From the NCBI GenBank assembly GCA_046590195.1, contig JBKJTP010000147.1, positions 1-37,847 of the forward strand: a DNA stretch of 37,847 bases, in the 5' to 3' direction. The position numbers and the translations under genes were made by a program. Source of the stretch: JBKJTP01 sp046590195 (GTDB lineage: Bacteria > Bacteroidota > Ignavibacteria > Palsa-1295). Below, one piece after another: positions 16,141-24,454 of this stretch (within the stretch, counting starts at the first letter, position 1; each line of letters starts with the position of its first letter). The notes beneath the pieces were generated by a model, which was not told where the DNA came from, searched no databases, and worked only from the letters and a program-made list of their open reading frames with translations.

Positions 16141-17469
16141 TTATGTCGCCGGTGCGAGACCATGTTCATCAGGTTCATACCCAGCGATCACTTCTTCCTC
16201 ATCACGTGTGAGGATGAGATGTTCCGATCCTAAGGCGACCTTCTCTTCATAGGCCAGCCGTGCAGCAAATCCCATCATGACGAAGAGATATTGTGTGAAC
16301 GCGTAGAAGTAAAAGAAGGTGTTGTCATTAGAGCAACTAATAGCGTACATGACCGGCGTGATCACAAGTACCGCTTTGAAGTGGAAGTACTTCTTGATGT
16401 ACCGGCCCAACAGGAGTCCGCGGATCAGCAGATCAGCAAGGCCCGCATAGAAGAGATACAACCCGATGAGGCCACCATCGAAACGAACGCGAATGAATTC
16501 GTTGTGCGGCGCTCCGACAGGCGTCACGTTTTGTGAGATCCACCGCGCATAGAGCTCTGAGCCTCCGGCACCATATCCCCACAACGGACCCTCCTCTGCC
16601 TTGTCGGTGAAATACTTTTGGAAGAATCCGCGGCCGGAATCACGCATGTTTACGGAGTCCTCGCTGGTCAAGAATTTTGTTCGACTTGGAAGTACAAGAA
16701 TGAGTGCGACCAAGGCCGCAAAACCCAGCGTTCCGATGACCGTAAACTTGACGTTCCTACGCAGCAGCACAGCCACCGCTGCACCTGCGAGAAAAACTAC
16801 CGTTGGCGTTCTCGATGCAGCCAGTACGATCAGGGCAACATTGATGAAGAACAATGCAAACGTCGACCACTTGAACTTGTCCATCAACTGCATCAGCAGG
16901 ATGATGGAAAGTGTGACATAGAAGTATGCGGTTACCGTTCGGTATCCAACGACGCCGTCGTTCTTTGCACCAAAATGCTCGATGGAACTCCAGCCAATGA
17001 ACGTGTAGTAAAGATCAAATGCTGCGACAAGTGCATTCAGTAAGATCAGGTACTTGAAGTACTTATCGAGATGCTTGTCGTTCTGGATGACGTTAAACGC
17101 GATCAGATAGAGCGCGGTCGGAAATGCGAGTTGGATCCATGTTCTGATGCCAGTACTGAAGTTGTCGGACCAGGCCAGCGATACACCATAATAGACCAGA
17201 AACAACAGCCAGATCTTCGGAGCGTATTTTATTGCGCGGCTTCTTTCTGTCGGGGTTAACTTGAAGAAGGCAAAGATCGTCAGGACGATCGGAAGAAATC
17301 CGCTGAACGCTTCGACACGTGTAAAGCCAAGTGGGATATACGTGGTCTTAAATCCAAACAGCAGGTAGTAGACCGGGATCGCAAAAGACCACAGCAATAT
17401 GTACGGACGTGGTGTCCGGAACATACCAATGATGATGATGAAGAGGGCAACGAGGGCTAAGACTTCCAC
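16141..17469 (-). CDS. O-antigen polymerase/ligase family membrane protein
   Basis: This is a 442-residue protein with roughly ten to twelve hydrophobic segments. The loop GYGAGGSELYARW...VGAPHNEFIRVRFDGGLIGLYLF (about 305-350) is the conserved Wzy_C/O-antigen-ligase region, with the APHNEF motif before a membrane helix. Such proteins either polymerise repeat units (Wzy) or ligate polysaccharide to lipid A or protein; sequence alone does not separate these. A charged C-terminal tail (RDEEEVIAGYEPDEHG) is cytosolic or periplasmic. It starts with GTG, preceded by an 82-base gap that contains short tandem repeats. Confidence 0.88.
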   Translation of the reverse strand: MEVLALVALFIIIIGMFRTPRPYILLWSFAIPVYYLLFGFKTTYIPLGFTRVEAFSGFLPIVLTIFAFFKLTPTERSRAIKYAPKIWLLFLVYYGVSLAWSDNFSTGIRTWIQLAFPTALYLIAFNVIQNDKHLDKYFKYLILLNALVAAFDLYYTFIGWSSIEHFGAKNDGVVGYRTVTAYFYVTLSIILLMQLMDKFKWSTFALFFINVALIVLAASRTPTVVFLAGAAVAVLLRRNVKFTVIGTLGFAALVALILVLPSRTKFLTSEDSVNMRDSGRGFFQKYFTDKAEEGPLWGYGAGGSELYARWISQNVTPVGAPHNEFIRVRFDGGLIGLYLFYAGLADLLIRGLLLGRYIKKYFHFKAVLVITPVMYAISCSNDNTFFYFYAFTQYLFVMMGFAARLAYEEKVALGSEHLILTRDEEEVIAGYEPDEHGLAPAT

Positions 17470-17491
17470 GTCTTCGTTTCTTCTACTTAAG

Positions 17492-17547
17492 CTTGACTAC
17501 CAGGGCTTGACTTCCACGGCTCAACTGCCGGGGTTTAACTTCTTGAG
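17492..17547. repeat. Degenerate 14-bp tandem repeats in an operon gap
   Basis: Units are CTTGACTACCAGGG (17492-17505), CTTGACTTCCACGG (17506-17519), CTCAACTGCCGGGG (17520-17533) and a decayed TTTAACTTCTTGAG (17534-17547). They fill most of the gap between the glycosyltransferase stop and the O-antigen polymerase start and begin about 20 bases before that start codon. Confidence 0.6.
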
Positions 17548-17551
17548 CGAA

Positions 17552-18703
17552 TTACCTCCTACTCAATTCTCCGATACTCTTTCCATCGCGCATCATCCAT
17601 TCATAGACCTCGATCTGCTGACGTGCGATCTGATCATGAGTATAGAATCGCTCGACACGTTCGCGGCCGCGAGCAGCCAGCGAGCGTCGATGGTTGAGAT
17701 CTTCGGCGAGATCATCGAGGGCGATACGGATCTCTTTGGGTGCTTCAGGGCGAACAATGATGCCGGAGTCCCCTATCACGTTTGGGATCTCACCAGTGGA
17801 GGCGCCAATAACAGGGATGCCGGCTGCCATAGATTCAATGAGTATATGACCGAATTGTTCCATCCACTCCGGCGTCTTCCGGCTCGGGAGCACAAGCACA
17901 TCGAGAAGCTTGAGATACTTCGGGACATCCTCGTTTCTCACAGAAGGCACGTGAACGTTCGTGATCAGTCCTGCTGCATGAGAAGCCGCGAGATCGCTCT
18001 GCAACGGACCTGCGCCAACGGTTAGCAACGTCCACTTTACGGCCGTACCCTCCATCGCCTTCATCAGATCGCGCACGCCCTTCTCTTCGGCGATGCGTCC
18101 GATATAGCCGACGACGAAGCCTGAGAGGCCGAGCGAGTCCTTGAGTTCTTGGTTTATCGGCTCGTTATAGTCATCGAGGTTGACCCCGATCTGCGGCATC
18201 ACATGGATCGGCCGATCAAAGCCGCGCTGCTCCAGCAATTGAGCTGCATCCGAATTGCCAGCAATAGCACATGCAGAGCGCTTCAAATTATATTGCTCGA
18301 GTACCTTCTTGATGCCCTTGATCGGTGTTGGCAAATTCCACCAAGTGAAGAACGTGGCCTTCGCATTCGGGCAGACCTTGTAGCAGAGATGCAGGACCTG
18401 GGCGAAGACTGCAGCGTAGGTGCCTTGCTCGACGTGAACGATGTCCGGCTGGAATTGCTTGATCGATTCCTTGAGCCGTGACGCGAACACGTAGAGGCTC
18501 TCCTTTCCAATGAAGAAGCTGCGCAACGCTTTGTGCTCGGTCTGTGGCCCCTCATAGATATCGGCAGTATGTGCATAGAGCGGGCCGACCCAGCGATCAG
18601 GAGTTAGCAACAGGATCTCCATACCCGGACGCGCTGCAAGCGCAGCTATCTTATCCTGATTTGATTTGATCGAATACGTATGTCCGACGTACAGTACTCT
18701 CAT
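17552..18703 (-). CDS. Glycosyltransferase family 4 (GT-B)
   Basis: This is a 383-residue GT-B enzyme. The N-terminal half binds the acceptor. The C-terminal GT4 domain has VGYIGRIAEEKGVRDLMKAM and the nucleotide-sugar region with an E-x7-E motif (WMEQFGHILIESMAAG) followed by GIPVIGASTGEIPNVIG. No signal peptide or membrane helix is present, so it acts at the cytosolic face of the inner membrane on lipid-linked intermediates. Its ATG overlaps the TGA of the upstream glycosyltransferase gene (ATGA), showing translational coupling. Donor and acceptor sugars are unknown. Confidence 0.92.
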   Translation of the reverse strand: MRVLYVGHTYSIKSNQDKIAALAARPGMEILLLTPDRWVGPLYAHTADIYEGPQTEHKALRSFFIGKESLYVFASRLKESIKQFQPDIVHVEQGTYAAVFAQVLHLCYKVCPNAKATFFTWWNLPTPIKGIKKVLEQYNLKRSACAIAGNSDAAQLLEQRGFDRPIHVMPQIGVNLDDYNEPINQELKDSLGLSGFVVGYIGRIAEEKGVRDLMKAMEGTAVKWTLLTVGAGPLQSDLAASHAAGLITNVHVPSVRNEDVPKYLKLLDVLVLPSRKTPEWMEQFGHILIESMAAGIPVIGASTGEIPNVIGDSGIIVRPEAPKEIRIALDDLAEDLNHRRSLAARGRERVERFYTHDQIARQQIEVYEWMMRDGKSIGELSRR

Positions 18704-19686
18704 CGCAATCCGCAGACAGTTAAGATCTCTTGTGCTCGTGATGTGTAAGTCTCTGCCTTAACTCGCTCGTACGCGTTCATGCCCATTTCCTCGGCTCTTG
18801 CTTTGTCGATGATGGATCGCGATACGTGCTCGATCAATTCCTCGTTGCTCTCGTAGCTCAAAATATCCTCACCTTCGGTAAAGAACTGCTGCTGCTCTTC
18901 GGACTTTGTCGTCAACATCAAGCTGCCGGTGGCCGGGATCTCGAACGTACGCATGTTGTGTGAGCCTGAATTCTGCACTCTGAGTATGTTGAGATTTACT
19001 ACACCCTTCGTCATCGCTTCAGCGGCTTGCTTCCCGTAAATGGCTGCACCCTTGATCCATGACCTTGGTACCATTGAACTCTTCTCCCAGCCATTGCCCC
19101 AGATCGCTATGTTGAAGTCTTTGAGCGTAGACAGTGTCTCATCTCTCAATGCTTCATACGTGCCGATAAAAACGACGTCGAAGTCTGTCACTCCTTTGGG
19201 TGTCAACGAGTGCAATTCAGGATCATAAGCAAACGGCAAGTAATGGACCGAACTCGCACCTGCTACTTGAAAATGCGGTAGCAACTGCTTGCTCCAGGTG
19301 AAGTGATGATGATAATGCGGGATGCTTTCGATCAGCCAGTCCGAAGAATTAACTTTCTCCCATGGGCTATCAGGATTAAAGTTTACGCAGACGGCGGCTC
19401 GGCGAATGCTCACGAGAAGCGCTGGTGGAATGCGTGTGCCCTTGAAAACGAGCACGAGATCCGGCTTGCTTTGAAGGATCTGTTTCTCGATCACGTTTGC
19501 CGCTTTGAGCGCCGCTCTTTCCCCGAAGACATGCCGCAGTAATCCTGCACCGCCGATCTCACTGGCCAGTGTTTTTTCAAGATCGATCGGGATGACATCT
19601 GCACCGAGAGATGCAAATGCCCGCTGGTAGCTCGCTTCGAGAGAAGCAGGCCAGAACGATCCGACGAGTGCTACCCGAAGTCTCAC
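18700..19686 (-). CDS. CgeB-type glycosyltransferase
   Basis: This is a 328-residue protein. The pattern CVNFNPDSPWE, FTWSKQLLPHF, YLPFAYDPELHS and the C-terminal region with HNMRTFEIPATGSLMLT and EEQQQFFTEGEDILSYES is that of the CgeB/Glyco_trans_1_2 group of GT-B transferases, in which FEIxAxG replaces the usual EX7E segment. It is likely cytosolic. It starts at GTG (19686), which overlaps the TGA of the GT-methyltransferase fusion gene, so three glycosyltransferase genes in a row are translationally coupled. Substrate unknown. Confidence 0.88.
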   Translation of the reverse strand: MRLRVALVGSFWPASLEASYQRAFASLGADVIPIDLEKTLASEIGGAGLLRHVFGERAALKAANVIEKQILQSKPDLVLVFKGTRIPPALLVSIRRAAVCVNFNPDSPWEKVNSSDWLIESIPHYHHHFTWSKQLLPHFQVAGASSVHYLPFAYDPELHSLTPKGVTDFDVVFIGTYEALRDETLSTLKDFNIAIWGNGWEKSSMVPRSWIKGAAIYGKQAAEAMTKGVVNLNILRVQNSGSHNMRTFEIPATGSLMLTTKSEEQQQFFTEGEDILSYESNEELIEHVSRSIIDKARAEEMGMNAYERVKAETYTSRAQEILTVCGLR

Positions 19687-21677
19687 CTTTCCGTTAGAGG
19701 CGCTTGTAGTGGCTTCTTAGCCCAGATGATCAGATGCGGCGCGAAGAGCGACGGCCAGACATCCTCCATGAATGAGAGTTTGAGTATCCCTGGCAACTTC
19801 CTTCGCAGCATCGTCGAAGCATGTTGCGTCCAGTATCCACCGAAGGCATCGATCAGATCAAATATAGATGAATCGCCATTTGAGTGAACGTCTTCGATCG
19901 TGAATCCGGCTACCCGTAACATTCTCAAGATCGAATGCATGTTATAGAACCTGATATGCGCGCCCTTCCACTCATTCGAGAAATCGGTGATCGAGGTTGA
20001 AAGTTCGGCCTGGATCAGCGACTTCAGTCGTTCGCGATGATAACCATTGTTCGGTACGCTCATGATGAACAATCCGCCTGGCTTCAGTACGCGATAGATC
20101 TCTTGTACGCAGAACTTCGGATCGTAGAGATGTTCGAGCACTTCGATGCAGATCGCCTTCTCAAATATATTCGATTCGAATGGGAATGGCTCGGAGAAGT
20201 CATGGATAAGCGCATCCATTCCCAGACGCTGAGCAGTTGCAATGCCCGATGGACTAATGTCAACGCCAGTAAGCTTGTTGACCCGTTTTATGACCCACGA
20301 TTGATAATTGCTCGCGTCTCCACATCCAACATCCAGCACTGAGTCACCCTGCTTTAGCAGATCGTCGAAGTGCAGCTCTAGTTGTTCGTCCGTGAACGAG
20401 TGTGTTGGCGTCCAGTTAGTATCGCGATCCCAGTATTGATCGTAGAAGCCCGCGAAGTCCTTGGAATGCTCTTCACCTTTGCTGCTCAGGATCCCCTCAT
20501 AAAGCGCGATGGCTCTCTCGCCATAATCATCCCATCCCATGTTGCCAACATGCTCAAGTCCGTGTCGAGATAGGGATTCCAACTGCTCGCGATCCGACGC
20601 TTCATTGATCGCCCCAGCAAGCGCGATGCTATCCGATGCGGGTATCACAATGGCGCATCCGTCTTCTGTGGCGATCTCTTCAATGCCTGTGCGATCTGTC
20701 GCGATGACAGGGAGGCCACTCGCCATTGCTTCAGCGAGCACCAACGCCAATCCTTCCTGAATGGAAGACAAGCAAAAGACATCGGCTTCCTGATAATGAT
20801 GCAGAAGTTCGTGGTTCGGGACAAAGCTGATATGGCTATCGATGACCGAAGCCAGGTTGCTGGTTCGAAGCCACTTCTTGAACTCTGGCTCGGTCTGCCC
20901 AATGATCGTAAGATGAATCAGCTTGCCTTTCTTTTTTAACGAAGCTACTGCTTCGAGCAGAAGGTGCGTCCCCTTCTGGACGCTCAGCGGAGAGATGCAG
21001 AGAATGCGGAGAGTACCATCCTTCAGGAATGTCTTGCTGCTTGTCGGATGAAAGCGCGAGAGATCGATCCCGTACGGATTCTTGAGGATCTTCGACTCGC
21101 TGAATCCGCGATCCGTAAAGGTCTTCCGTGAGAACTCGCTCGGCACCATGATGTAATCAGCCTCATGGTACTCTTTCAATTGCTTGTCGCGGATCAGCGA
21201 CTGAACGTTGTTGCCGGTAAGTGCTGGCAGCCCGAGCTTCAAACGTTCGGTGTCAATAACGGATTGCTGGAAGTCGATATGCGTTGAGCCTCGTTCAATG
21301 ATCGCTTTCGCTCCTCGCGTCTTTGCTTCACGAAGCTGAAACAGCGATTGATGCGCCCAGCCTACAAAGATATCGGAGTGATCGATGTGTGCGGCAGCGG
21401 TGCGATCGTAAAGATTGTCTTTGAGAAGATACGAACTCTCGACAGAGTTGTTGAACGGCAGTTTCCGAACACCATAGCCGATATATTCAGGTGCAGCGAT
21501 CTCAACGATCTTGCTCTTCGCTGCCTCGGTCTTAAGCAAATCCGGAAGCTTGCGATTCGGTATCAGCTTCTCGTTTAGCGTTGTCGTGAGAAACTTGTGG
21601 AGATGACCGTGCTTTTCGAGTTGCTCGGCAAGCTCGAAGGCGTGGAATCGACCGGCACAACTAACGGTCACTTTCAT
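19683..21677 (-). CDS. Fusion of GT4 glycosyltransferase and SAM-dependent methyltransferase
   Basis: This is a 664-residue bifunctional protein. Residues 1 to about 400 form a GT-B glycosyltransferase with RILCISPLSVQKGTHLLLEA and an E308-x7-E316 motif (SIQEGLALVLAEAMASG). Residues from about 405 form a class I methyltransferase: motif I VLDVGCGDAS (447-456), GVDIS for the cofactor acidic loop, IEVLEHLYDP and the post-motif LKPGGLFIMSVPN. The gene is intact with a clear linker (SSKGEEHSKDFAGFYDQYWD), so this is not a frameshift artefact. The two activities may add a sugar and then O-methylate it, which could cap a chain. It is the first gene of the polysaccharide cluster, 56 bases downstream of the biotin carrier gene. 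Confidence 0.92.
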   Translation of the reverse strand: MKVTVSCAGRFHAFELAEQLEKHGHLHKFLTTTLNEKLIPNRKLPDLLKTEAAKSKIVEIAAPEYIGYGVRKLPFNNSVESSYLLKDNLYDRTAAAHIDHSDIFVGWAHQSLFQLREAKTRGAKAIIERGSTHIDFQQSVIDTERLKLGLPALTGNNVQSLIRDKQLKEYHEADYIMVPSEFSRKTFTDRGFSESKILKNPYGIDLSRFHPTSSKTFLKDGTLRILCISPLSVQKGTHLLLEAVASLKKKGKLIHLTIIGQTEPEFKKWLRTSNLASVIDSHISFVPNHELLHHYQEADVFCLSSIQEGLALVLAEAMASGLPVIATDRTGIEEIATEDGCAIVIPASDSIALAGAINEASDREQLESLSRHGLEHVGNMGWDDYGERAIALYEGILSSKGEEHSKDFAGFYDQYWDRDTNWTPTHSFTDEQLELHFDDLLKQGDSVLDVGCGDASNYQSWVIKRVNKLTGVDISPSGIATAQRLGMDALIHDFSEPFPFESNIFEKAICIEVLEHLYDPKFCVQEIYRVLKPGGLFIMSVPNNGYHRERLKSLIQAELSTSITDFSNEWKGAHIRFYNMHSILRMLRVAGFTIEDVHSNGDSSIFDLIDAFGGYWTQHASTMLRRKLPGILKLSFMEDVWPSLFAPHLIIWAKKPLQAPLTER

Positions 21678-21733
21678 CGTAAGGTGGGACTATAAGGGCA
21701 GAGCTGCCAAAAACAGAGGCAGAAGCAATTTGC

Positions 21734-22216
21734 TTATGCCTGGGTATTGATCTCGATGAGCTGAGTATTCTTGTCAACGCTATTGCCAGCTTCGATAAAG
21801 ATCTTCTCAATGCGTCCCCCAACGGCCGCATTGATATTGTTTTCCATCTTCATCGCTTCAAGCACGAGTAATGTCGTGTTCTTTTGGACGATGTCGCCCA
21901 AAGATACGGAAAGAGCACGCACAAGTCCTGGCATCGGAGCCTTGACAACAAACGTACCTGCTGCCGCACCGCCAGCACCAGCGAGCTTATCACCGCCAAA
22001 TCGCTCACGAAGGATCCTCGACCGATCCGACTCAACAGAAACACTTACGCCATCAAGCGTATTGCCATTGCTGAGCTTCCCACTGCGACTAAAGATCTCC
22101 TGCACACGATCGCCAGTACGGACCTGAAAATGTCCATCCGCGAGCTGGATCACTGTTGATGCTTTGACATCCACTTCAATTGGCGCGCCATCGAAAGTTA
22201 CTAGCTTCTTACTCAT
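21734..22216 (-). CDS. Biotin carboxyl carrier protein subunit
   Basis: This 160-residue protein ends in a biotinyl domain with the lipoylation/biotinylation hairpin LEAMKMENNI; the biotinylated Lys is 123. PMPGLV near 95-99 is the usual domain entry. The N-terminal 80 residues are a beta-rich domain, as in the biotin subunits of propionyl-/acyl-CoA carboxylase or Na-pumping decarboxylase complexes, joined by a Gly/Ala linker (AGAGGAAAG). It must work with a biotin carboxylase and a carboxyltransferase, neither of which is in the window. It lies 13 bases after ribF on the same strand, so it appears co-transcribed with the translation operon. Confidence 0.92.
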   Translation of the reverse strand: MSKKLVTFDGAPIEVDVKASTVIQLADGHFQVRTGDRVQEIFSRSGKLSNGNTLDGVSVSVESDRSRILRERFGGDKLAGAGGAAAGTFVVKAPMPGLVRALSVSLGDIVQKNTTLLVLEAMKMENNINAAVGGRIEKIFIEAGNSVDKNTQLIEINTQA

Positions 22217-22229
22217 GATTGTCTAGTGA

Positions 22230-23165
22230 TCAGCGTGTAGCGAGTATAGCTCGGCAGTCTTCAACATCTTTTGCAATCTGATGACGCAATGCTTCCATAT
22301 CGATGAAGGTCTTTTGTGGGCGAAGATACTTTAGGCAGTTCACCTTGAGTGTCTCACCATAGATCTTCTGATCGAAGTCGAGCATGAAGACCTCGATGTA
22401 GCGCTCGGTCCCCTCTTTGATCGTAGGCTTCGTTCCTATGCTCATAGCGCCTTCGTACTCCTTGCCTTGCAGTTCGCAGTAAACTGCGTATACCCCATCA
22501 GAAGGTATCAGCTTGTTCGTCGGCAACCTGAGATTCGCGGTCGGGTATCCGAGTGTTCGGCCTATGCGATCGCCGCCTTCTACTACTCCGCTGAACTCGT
22601 ATGGACGACCTAGAAATTTGTTTGCGATCTCGAGCAACCCATCCTTCAAAGCGCCACGGATCTTTGTACTGCTGAGGCTTACCCCATCGATCTCAAGCGG
22701 GCCGATCTCTTCGATCGCGACGCCAAGCTCGGGTGCCAGCGTTTTCAGATGCTCTGCATCTCCTTCACGATTCTTCCCGAATGCATGATTGAAGCCGACG
22801 ATCATTGACTTTGTCCCGAGGGCCCCCACGATCGTGTTCCTAAAAAAGTCGATATAGGAAGTTGCTGAGAACTCACGAGTGAACTCGATCACGATCACTT
22901 CATCAACTCCAGTCGTCTCGAGCAGCGCGATTCGCTCATCGATCGTTGTGAGTAGCTCGATCGACGTGTTGTTCTTCCTGAGAACTTCCTGCGGATGCGG
23001 ATGGAATGTCAGAATGACCGAGCGATCGAGTCCCTGCTCTGATTTACGCTGAACCATCTCTGAGAGTATCTTGCGATGGCCAAGATGGACACCGTCATAG
23101 CTACCCAGCGTAGCAATGGTGCGAGGATTGAATTCAGCTCTCTCTAAACCCCAGGTGACTCTCAA
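22230..23165 (-). CDS. ribF: Bifunctional riboflavin kinase/FMN adenylyltransferase
   Basis: This 311-residue enzyme makes FMN from riboflavin and then FAD. The N-terminal adenylyltransferase has the nucleotide-binding GSYDGVHLGHRKIL (22-35), AFGKNREGD and SSTKIRGAL. The C-terminal flavokinase begins near 185 with GRPYEFSGVVEGGDRIGRTLGYPTANL, the family signature, and ends with KYLRPQKTF. Length matches the family. It follows truB by 12 bases; the truB-ribF neighbourhood is widely conserved. Confidence 0.95.
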   Translation of the reverse strand: MRVTWGLERAEFNPRTIATLGSYDGVHLGHRKILSEMVQRKSEQGLDRSVILTFHPHPQEVLRKNNTSIELLTTIDERIALLETTGVDEVIVIEFTREFSATSYIDFFRNTIVGALGTKSMIVGFNHAFGKNREGDAEHLKTLAPELGVAIEEIGPLEIDGVSLSSTKIRGALKDGLLEIANKFLGRPYEFSGVVEGGDRIGRTLGYPTANLRLPTNKLIPSDGVYAVYCELQGKEYEGAMSIGTKPTIKEGTERYIEVFMLDFDQKIYGETLKVNCLKYLRPQKTFIDMEALRHQIAKDVEDCRAILATR

Positions 23166-23177
23166 TGGCTATTCGTA

Positions 23178-23999
23178 TCAGGTCAATTCGTCGATCTGCT
23201 GATTGCCGCGCTTGGCAATGATGCGTGCCGGAATATTGGTCGGGTTGATCAGGTCTCGAGCCTCTTGAACACTCAGGGCGTCCGCGATATTCCATTCGCC
23301 GATCGTATCACGTTCGAGGGCTGTCATGACGCCAACCGTACCGAGCTTTTCCGCGATGTCTCGGACCAGGCTTCGGACGTAGGTACCTTTGCTGCAATTG
23401 ACCGAGAAGGTCACATAGGGCAGCGCAATATCATGTAGCTCGATACTATGGATCGTGATCGGCTTTGAGGCGAGCTTGGTCTCTACTCCTCGTCGTGCAG
23501 ATAGGTACATCGGCTGTCCGTTGAGCTTGATCGCGCTATAGATCGGAGGCTCCTGCATCTGCTCGCCCGAAAAGCTCATGATGGCTTCATCGATCTGTTT
23601 TGGGTTGAGTTCTGGTAATGGGAAGGCAATGATCGGTTGCTCGAGATCGAAGCTGGCTGAGGTGATGCCTAGTCTCATCTCGACCTTGTAGGTCTTTGAC
23701 AGGCCGAGCATTTTATCGAGCGACTTTGTCCGACCTCTTGTGGCCAGGATCAGAAGTCCTGTGGCTAGCGGATCGAGCGTGCCAGCATGCCCAACCTTCA
23801 CCCACTTGATGCCGGTGACGATCGAGATCGTGCGGCGGATCTGGTTGACAACGAAGAAGGATGTCTCGCCGTAAGGCTTATTGAGCAACAGCACTCCACC
23901 CTCTTTGCTGATGATGGTCTGTTGCGCAAGCTCTGGCTGTTCTGTCGCGAGCTTTTTGCCGATGGGCTCGGCAAACCCTATGAAATCCTCGGAGATCAA
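23178..23999 (-). CDS. truB: tRNA pseudouridine-55 synthase
   Basis: This 273-residue enzyme converts U55 of the tRNA T-loop to pseudouridine. Motifs present are LLLNKPYGETSF, GHAGTLDPLATGLL with catalytic Asp76, the KTYKVEMRLG strand and CSKGTYVRSLVRDI. About 35 residues precede the usual start of the family. The only start codon that fits is a TTG whose last two bases belong to the rbfA TGA, implying coupled translation and perhaps a low initiation rate. The C-terminus is short and lacks a full PUA domain, as in TruB II-type proteins. Confidence 0.93.
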   Translation of the reverse strand: MISEDFIGFAEPIGKKLATEQPELAQQTIISKEGGVLLLNKPYGETSFFVVNQIRRTISIVTGIKWVKVGHAGTLDPLATGLLILATRGRTKSLDKMLGLSKTYKVEMRLGITSASFDLEQPIIAFPLPELNPKQIDEAIMSFSGEQMQEPPIYSAIKLNGQPMYLSARRGVETKLASKPITIHSIELHDIALPYVTFSVNCSKGTYVRSLVRDIAEKLGTVGVMTALERDTIGEWNIADALSVQEARDLINPTNIPARIIAKRGNQQIDELT

Positions 24000-24436
24000 T
24001 TGCTCTCCTTCGCTTCGTCCGATGTCGACTCTGAGGAAGATGTCTCTGAGGACGGTGTCTCTGACGGATCGTCCATCTTCGGAGCTTTTGCTTCAGCTTC
24101 CTCGCGGATCTTGCGGAAGATGTCTTCGATCGAGCTTACTTCCTCCGCAGTGTCGTCAATGTAATAGAACAGCTCTGGGCTGAACTTCATATTGATCGCC
24201 TTCGCCAATGAGTACCGGATCTGCGGAGCAGCTGCTTTGATACGTTTCAAAGTTTCCGGTCCAAGCATTTCGCCACCGAGAATGCTCAAATAGACACGAC
24301 CGCTCTTGAGATCAGGAGCCATGCGTACCTTCGTGACGGTGATCATACCGTCACTAACGTCTGCAAAATCCTGCTGAAACAGTCGAGCGATCGCCTGCTG
24401 GACCTCTCCGGCTACACGTTCGGTGCGTATTGACAT
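23996..24436 (-). CDS. rbfA: 30S ribosome-binding factor RbfA
   Basis: This 146-residue KH-like protein helps mature the 5' end of 16S rRNA in the 30S subunit. The core RTERVAGEVQQAIARLFQQD, ITVTKVRMAPDLKSGRVYLSI and FSPELFYYIDD matches the family. It has an acidic, Ser/Glu-rich tail of about 30 residues (SETPSSETSSSESTSDEAKE) beyond the usual fold. Its TGA overlaps the truB TTG, and it follows infB by 18 bases. Confidence 0.93.
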   Translation of the reverse strand: MSIRTERVAGEVQQAIARLFQQDFADVSDGMITVTKVRMAPDLKSGRVYLSILGGEMLGPETLKRIKAAAPQIRYSLAKAINMKFSPELFYYIDDTAEEVSSIEDIFRKIREEAEAKAPKMDDPSETPSSETSSSESTSDEAKESN

Positions 24437-24454
24437 GCGCTTTGAGTGTTAAGC

